Shown here: positions 23,965 to 28,343 of the stretch, in pieces
Position numbering within the stretch: the stretch's first letter is position 1
Layout of the letters: the number at the start of each line of letters is the position of its first letter
Assembly: GCF_042094015.1 (NCBI RefSeq)
Contig: NZ_JBELDZ010000031.1
Coordinates: 1-28,343, forward strand
Reading direction: 5' to 3'
From: Aurantibacter sp042094015
Lineage (GTDB): Bacteria > Bacteroidota > Bacteroidia > Flavobacteriales > Flavobacteriaceae
Length of the DNA: 28,343 bases
Notes under the pieces: generated by a model
What the model was told of the DNA's origin: nothing
What the model saw: only the letters and a program-made list of their open reading frames with translations
The model's database searches: none
Position numbers and translations under genes: made by a program

Positions 23965-26337
23965 ATGCTATATTTAAAATCACTTCTAATACTACTATTT
24001 TTAGCAAGTCTAAATGTACTAGGGCAAGAAAATGTAACGCTTAGTGGTACAATAACTGAGGAATCTACAAACGAGACTTTAATTGGTGTAAATGTTATTA
24101 TACCTGAGTTAAATACAGGTACAATAACAAACGAATATGGATTCTACTCTATTACAATTCCAAAAGGAGAATATACTGTTCAGGTTTCGTTTATTGGTTT
24201 TAAAACTATTTCGGACAAGAAAAACTTATCTAAAAAAATAATTCTAAACTACAAATTAGAAGAAAGTGTTGAAGGTTTAGAGGAAGTTCTTATTGTTGCC
24301 GATTCTGAAAAATTAAACCTTAGAACGCCGCAAATGAGTGTAAATACACTTAAGGCTAGTACTATTAAAGACATACCTGTTGTATTTGGAGAAGCAGATG
24401 TTATAAAAGCAATTACACTACTTCCTGGTGTTACAAATGCTGGTGAAGGTAGTAGTGGATTTAATGTTCGTGGTGGCGCAGCAGATCAAAATCTAATTTT
24501 ATTAGACGAAGCTACTATTTATAATTCGTCTCATTTATTTGGATTCTTTTCCGTTTTTAATCCAGATGCTATAAAAGATATTAAATTATACAAAGGAGGA
24601 ATTCCATCAAGATATGGCGGACGCGTTTCTTCTGTTTTAGATATTTACCAAAAAGAAGGAAACAGTAATAATTTTGCTATGAATGGAGGAATTGGCTTAA
24701 TTTCTAGTCGTTTACTTGCCGAAGGACCAATTAAAAAAGAAAAAGGGTCATTTCTTTTTGGCGGAAGATCTTCTTATGCACATCTCTTTTTACCTTTATT
24801 TGATAATAATAACGTGGCTTATTTTTACGATTTAAACACTAAATTGAGTTATAAATTAAACGAAAAAAACAATATTTACTTATCAGGTTATTTTGGTAGA
24901 GATGTATTTAAAATATCTGATAGTTTTGAAAACACCTATGGAAACACAGTACTAAACTTTAGATGGAATCATTTATTTAACGATAAATTATTCTCAAATT
25001 TATCTGTAATCTATTCTGATTATTTTTATGGATTAGATTTAAATTTTGTAGAATTTAATTGGGTTTCTGGTATAAAAAACTTTAATGTAAAATACGATTT
25101 CAAACATTACATAAATAATAACTTTAAGTTACAATATGGCCTAAATAGTATCTATTATGATTTTAATCCTGGTACTATAGATCCATCATCTCCTAATTCT
25201 GGAATAAACGAACAACAATTAATTAAAAAATATGCGTTAGAAAATGCTGTCTATTTAGATGCAGAACATCAAGTTTCAGATAAACTAACATTATCTTATG
25301 GATTGCGATTAAGTTCGTTTTTAAGATTAGGGCAAGACGAAGTTAATAATTACGTAAATGATGAAGCCGTAGTTTATAACTCGACTTTTGGCATCTATCA
25401 AACAGCAAATCCAATAAGCACTTCAAAATATAATAAAAGTGATATTCTTAAATCTTTTGCAAATTTAGAACCTCGACTAGCAGCATCTTACAGATTAAAT
25501 AATTACACATCTGTAAAAGCAAGCTATAATAGAATGACACAATATTTACATTTACTATCTAATACAACATCTCCAACACCATTAGATATATGGACACCAA
25601 GTGGAACATATGTAAAACCACAACTATTAGATCAGGTTGCTTTAGGATATTTTAAAACATTTAAAGACAATACATATTCTTTAGAAGTTGAAACGTATTT
25701 TAAAACTATAAAAAACAGAATAGATTATATAGATGGTGCAGAATTAGTAGCTAATGATGCCATAGAGCAAGTTATATTAAATGGTGAAGCTAGAGCTTAT
25801 GGTTTGGAGTTTTTATTAAAAAAAGATAAAGGAATATTTAAAGGTTGGTTAGCATATACGCTATCAAAATCGGAACAACGTACACCAGGAAATACTGCTA
25901 ACGAACCAGGAATTAACAACGGAAATTGGTATAATACAGCATACGACAAAACACATGATATTTCTTTTACAGGAAGTTATGATTTTAATAAAAAATGGAA
26001 TTTCAATGCTAATTTTATTGTGCAATCTGGACAACCAACAACATATCCTAATGGACAATATATTTATAATGGCATTAGTATTCCTAGTTATAGTACTAGG
26101 AATGAAAACAGATTACCAACCTATCATAGACTAGACGTATCGGCTATTTATACACCAAAACCAGAAAAGAAAACTGGCTACCAAAGTTCTTGGGTTTTTG
26201 GAATATATAATATTTATAATCGTTACAACGCAGCTTCTATTAGCTTTGGAGAAAACAGAATGTCTGGAGTTAACGAAGCAACAAAACTATCAATTTTTGG
26301 AATAGTTCCATCTGTTACCTATAATTTTAAATTTTAA
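23965..26337 (+). CDS. TonB-dependent outer-membrane receptor
   Basis: The 790-aa product has a signal peptide (about residues 1-20), a CarboxypepD_reg-like domain (about 24-110, with GTITEESTNETLIGVNVIIP and SFIGFKTIS), a TonB plug (about 120-235, with GEADVIKAITLLPGVTNAG, GFNVRGGAADQNLILLDEA and GGIPSRYGGRVSSVLDIY), and a beta-barrel to the end, closing with the aromatic TYNFKF. It imports a substrate across the outer membrane using TonB energy. It is followed 4 nt later by a DUF4249 lipoprotein, a pairing frequent in Bacteroidota, so both probably form one transporter. No SusD-like gene is nearby. The substrate is unknown. A -7-like TAATTTTA lies at 23937-23944. Confidence 0.95.
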   Translation: MLYLKSLLILLFLASLNVLGQENVTLSGTITEESTNETLIGVNVIIPELNTGTITNEYGFYSITIPKGEYTVQVSFIGFKTISDKKNLSKKIILNYKLEESVEGLEEVLIVADSEKLNLRTPQMSVNTLKASTIKDIPVVFGEADVIKAITLLPGVTNAGEGSSGFNVRGGAADQNLILLDEATIYNSSHLFGFFSVFNPDAIKDIKLYKGGIPSRYGGRVSSVLDIYQKEGNSNNFAMNGGIGLISSRLLAEGPIKKEKGSFLFGGRSSYAHLFLPLFDNNNVAYFYDLNTKLSYKLNEKNNIYLSGYFGRDVFKISDSFENTYGNTVLNFRWNHLFNDKLFSNLSVIYSDYFYGLDLNFVEFNWVSGIKNFNVKYDFKHYINNNFKLQYGLNSIYYDFNPGTIDPSSPNSGINEQQLIKKYALENAVYLDAEHQVSDKLTLSYGLRLSSFLRLGQDEVNNYVNDEAVVYNSTFGIYQTANPISTSKYNKSDILKSFANLEPRLAASYRLNNYTSVKASYNRMTQYLHLLSNTTSPTPLDIWTPSGTYVKPQLLDQVALGYFKTFKDNTYSLEVETYFKTIKNRIDYIDGAELVANDAIEQVILNGEARAYGLEFLLKKDKGIFKGWLAYTLSKSEQRTPGNTANEPGINNGNWYNTAYDKTHDISFTGSYDFNKKWNFNANFIVQSGQPTTYPNGQYIYNGISIPSYSTRNENRLPTYHRLDVSAIYTPKPEKKTGYQSSWVFGIYNIYNRYNAASISFGENRMSGVNEATKLSIFGIVPSVTYNFKF

Positions 26338-26341
26338 AAAA

Positions 26342-27157
26342 ATGAAATCAATCACATATATCATAATTTTAGCCCTACTACTTTCTAGTTGCGAAAAAGT
26401 GGTAGATATAGATGTACCGACAAGTCAAGAACGTTTAGTTATAGAAGCATCAATAAACTGGTATAATGGTACTTTAGGAAACGAGCAACAAATTACATTA
26501 ACTAAAACAGCACCATTTTTTAATACTAATGTTCCTCCTGCACTTAATGCAACTGTAACAATAGTAGATAGCAATAATAACAGCTTTAATTTTATAGATT
26601 CTAATAACTCTGGTGTTTATAAAACGAATACATTTAATCCAATATTAAATGAAACTTATACTTTAAACATTATCTATAATAACGAAACTTACACAGCTAC
26701 AGAAACCTTAAAATCGGTTAGCCCAATAGATTTTATAGAACAAAATAATGAAGGTGGTTTTTCTGGAGATGAAATAGAAATAAAAGCCTATTATACCGAT
26801 CCTATAAATGAGGATAATTATTATTTCTATCAATTTGATACAAATATTGCAGCTATACCAATGTTAGAAGTCTATGATGATGAATTCACAAATGGGAATC
26901 AAATATTTGCTTTTTTTACAGAAGAAGATTTGGAACCCCAGGATGAGTTAATTATTAATCACTTCGGAATATCAGAACAATTTTATGAATATATGAATCT
27001 ATTATTACAACAATCTAATTCAGATAATGGCGGACCATTTCAAACTCAACCTGCAACAGTAAGAGGAAATTGTATAAACATTACAAATTCAGATAATTTC
27101 CCATTTGGCTATTTCAGATTATCACAAGCCTATATCACAAATTATATCGTTGAATAA
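26342..27157 (+). CDS. DUF4249 family outer-membrane lipoprotein
   Basis: The 271-aa product has a lipoprotein signal (LLLSSC, cysteine at about residue 17) followed by EKVVDIDVPTSQERLVIEAS, the usual beginning of DUF4249 proteins. Then come beta-rich segments such as LTKTAPFFNTN, ATVTIVDSNNN and YTLNIIYNNETYTATETL, which fit an Ig-like domain. No acidic surface-export tail of the SDDD kind is seen directly after the cysteine. It is separated by 4 nt from the TonB receptor and should be co-transcribed and act with it, perhaps as a lid or substrate-binding subunit; that role is inferred from the constant pairing. Confidence 0.9.
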   Translation: MKSITYIIILALLLSSCEKVVDIDVPTSQERLVIEASINWYNGTLGNEQQITLTKTAPFFNTNVPPALNATVTIVDSNNNSFNFIDSNNSGVYKTNTFNPILNETYTLNIIYNNETYTATETLKSVSPIDFIEQNNEGGFSGDEIEIKAYYTDPINEDNYYFYQFDTNIAAIPMLEVYDDEFTNGNQIFAFFTEEDLEPQDELIINHFGISEQFYEYMNLLLQQSNSDNGGPFQTQPATVRGNCINITNSDNFPFGYFRLSQAYITNYIVE

Positions 27158-27206
27158 AATTTATAATAAAAGTATATAAGCACTAATATTACCACAAAGA
27201 AATCCT

Positions 27207-27214
27207 TACTTTTG
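27207..27214 (+). promoter_or_regulatory. Candidate -7 element of murQ, nearly leaderless
   Basis: TACTTTTG is a full TAnnTTTG match that ends 5 nt before the murQ ATG. Transcription would begin at or next to the start codon. No -33 TTG is visible. Confidence 0.35.
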
Positions 27215-27219
27215 ATATT

Positions 27220-28035
27220 ATGGATTTTATTAAAACAACAGAACAAGATTCTAAATATAATAATTTAGAAAAAATGTCTCTAAATGATATTTTGGTTAAT
27301 ATAAATAATGAAGATCATTTAGTCCCACAAGCAGTAAAAAAAGCTATTCCTCAAATAGAAAAACTTACGGAACAAATAATCGTTAAACTAAAATCTAGTG
27401 GAAGACTATTCTATATGGGTGCAGGAACAAGCGGAAGACTTGGCGTTGTAGACGCATCAGAATGTCCTCCAACTTTTGGAGTCTCTTACGATTTAGTTAT
27501 TGGTTTAATAGCTGGAGGAGAAAATGCTATTCGTAAAGCTGTAGAAAATGCTGAGGATTCAAAAACACAAGGCTGGCTAGACTTACAAGAATATAATATT
27601 TCAGATAAAGATGTAGTTATTGGTATAGCTGCTTCTGGCACTACTCCCTATGTTATTTCTGCTCTAGTTAAATGTAATCAAAATAACATCATTACAGGTT
27701 GTATAACGTGCAATGAATCTAGTCCATTAGCCAAAATAGCTCAATATCCAATAGAAGTTACTGTTGGTTCAGAGTTCCTTACAGGAAGTTCTAGAATGAA
27801 AGCTGGAACAGCTCAAAAATTAGTTCTAAATATGATTAGTACTAGTACTATGATTCAATTAGGGAAAGTAAAAGGAAATAAAATGGTAGATATGCAACTA
27901 TCTAACTCTAAGTTAATTCAGCGTGGAACTAAAATGATAGTTGATGAATTAAATATTCCTGACACTGAAGCCAAACAACTTCTACTCAAACATAAAAATG
28001 TTCGTAATGCTATAAACAACTACAATGGATACTAA
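27220..28035 (+). CDS. murQ: N-acetylmuramic acid 6-phosphate etherase MurQ
   Basis: MurQ cleaves the lactyl ether of MurNAc-6-phosphate, giving GlcNAc-6-phosphate and lactate in cell-wall recycling. The 271-aa product is an SIS-domain protein with YMGAGTSGRLGVVDASECPP (residues 65-84), which contains the candidate catalytic Glu81, and AGGENAIRKAVENAEDS (98-114), with Glu112. GIAASGTTPYVISAL, VGSEFLTGSSRMKAGTAQK and the final helical part with HKNVRNAI follow. It is somewhat shorter than the roughly 300-aa family norm, losing some C-terminal residues, but the active site is complete. The last 11 nt overlap the next gene in another frame. No PTS or MurNAc kinase gene is in the window. Confidence 0.96.
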   Translation: MDFIKTTEQDSKYNNLEKMSLNDILVNINNEDHLVPQAVKKAIPQIEKLTEQIIVKLKSSGRLFYMGAGTSGRLGVVDASECPPTFGVSYDLVIGLIAGGENAIRKAVENAEDSKTQGWLDLQEYNISDKDVVIGIAASGTTPYVISALVKCNQNNIITGCITCNESSPLAKIAQYPIEVTVGSEFLTGSSRMKAGTAQKLVLNMISTSTMIQLGKVKGNKMVDMQLSNSKLIQRGTKMIVDELNIPDTEAKQLLLKHKNVRNAINNYNGY

Positions 28036-28252
28036 AAGAACAAACAAAGAAGTTTTAGTAAAAGGTGTCAAAAAAATGGGAATAGCAATAGTATTATTAT
28101 TCGCTGGTCCAACATTACTACACCTTGTCTTGACTAATAGAGAAAAACCTTTCTTTATACTTTTATTTATAATTGGGATATTAATTTGTGGATTAGCAAT
28201 TTATTTCATTTTCAAAGGAATTAAAAATATAATAAAAAGTCTATTTGATTAG
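28025..28252 (+). CDS. Small two-helix membrane protein, DUF6095-like
   Basis: The 75-aa product has a basic N-terminus (MDTKRTNKEVLVKGVKKM) and two transmembrane helices at about residues 19-36 and 43-63, then a basic end (KGIKNIIKSLFD). It fits the DUF6095 family known downstream of murQ in flavobacteria; I rely on memory of that layout. Its ATG lies inside the murQ end, overlapping by 11 nt, so the two are translationally coupled. The function is unknown; a link to cell-wall recycling is only suggested by the overlap. Confidence 0.75.
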   Translation: MDTKRTNKEVLVKGVKKMGIAIVLLFAGPTLLHLVLTNREKPFFILLFIIGILICGLAIYFIFKGIKNIIKSLFD

Positions 28253-28291
28253 TTATATCTTATTTTACACACCCATAATAATAAACATACT

Positions 28292-28343
28292 TCATTCATA
28301 ACCTAAAGGTAGTTTTTTAGACGTGTTTAAAAAAGTATAAAAC
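28292..28343 (-). CDS. Possible C-terminal end of a minus-strand gene (partial)
   Basis: A minus-strand frame is open from the window edge to a TGA at 28292-28294 and reads FYTFLNTSKKLPLGYE. Sixteen codons are too few to identify it. If real, it would converge on murQ and the small membrane protein. No hairpin terminator is seen in the gap of about 39 bp. Confidence 0.25.
   Translation of the reverse strand, partial: FYTFLNTSKKLPLGYE

Noticed and set aside
1..28343. tRNA, rRNA, CRISPR, IS elements or a defence island
   Set aside because: Reading both strands showed no cloverleaf, rRNA, spaced direct repeats or transposase/nuclease genes.

Overview
The window looks like chromosomal DNA from a marine-type member of the Flavobacteriaceae (Bacteroidota). 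It is strongly AT-rich, and leucine is written almost entirely as TTA. Start codons lack Shine-Dalgarno sequences, and many genes carry the Bacteroidota promoter -7 element TAnnTTTG. The gene set also fits: TonB receptor plus DUF4249 pair, lipoproteins with acidic surface-export tails, orphan carboxypeptidase-regulatory-like domain proteins, BshC and monomeric isocitrate dehydrogenase. I see no rRNA, tRNA, CRISPR array, IS element or recognisable defence system.

Layout. 1-2290: two tandem, paralogous fasciclin (FAS1) lipoprotein genes on +, each with its own near-identical terminator. 2290-12870: a long minus-strand block, read right to left: bacillithiol ligase bshC, GMP synthase guaA, a LysM/periplasmic-binding-like protein, a DUF922 putative protease with a DUF3820 gene 3 nt behind it, CTP synthase pyrG, membrane insertase yidC and a MORN/YwqK-like secreted protein. 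12979-17236: plus-strand orphan carboxypeptidase-regulatory-like protein, a DEAD-box RNA helicase with a textbook promoter and a long structured leader, and a second orphan carboxypeptidase-regulatory-like protein. 17245-18657: trmH (minus) and a sirtuin (plus). 18705-19505: a small probably acquired tract with one unknown gene of foreign codon usage. 19616-23818: trmD, rplS, a pentapeptide-repeat protein and icd. 23965-28252: a TonB-dependent receptor/DUF4249 lipoprotein operon, then murQ overlapping a small membrane protein. A possible gene end lies at the right edge.

How they fit together. Most genes are housekeeping: nucleotide synthesis (pyrG, guaA), translation and RNA handling (trmH, trmD, rplS, DEAD-box helicase), the cell envelope (yidC, murQ, LysM protein, fasciclins, TonB/DUF4249), redox (bshC) and central carbon (icd). 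The less ordinary material is regulatory: the structured leaders of the helicase and rplS, a shared 10-bp palindrome half-site in front of pyrG and yidC, and promoter elements that almost touch the start codons of guaA, murQ and the sirtuin. The other is the cassette-like insertion between the sirtuin gene and trmD. I did not find a clear-cut new multi-gene system.
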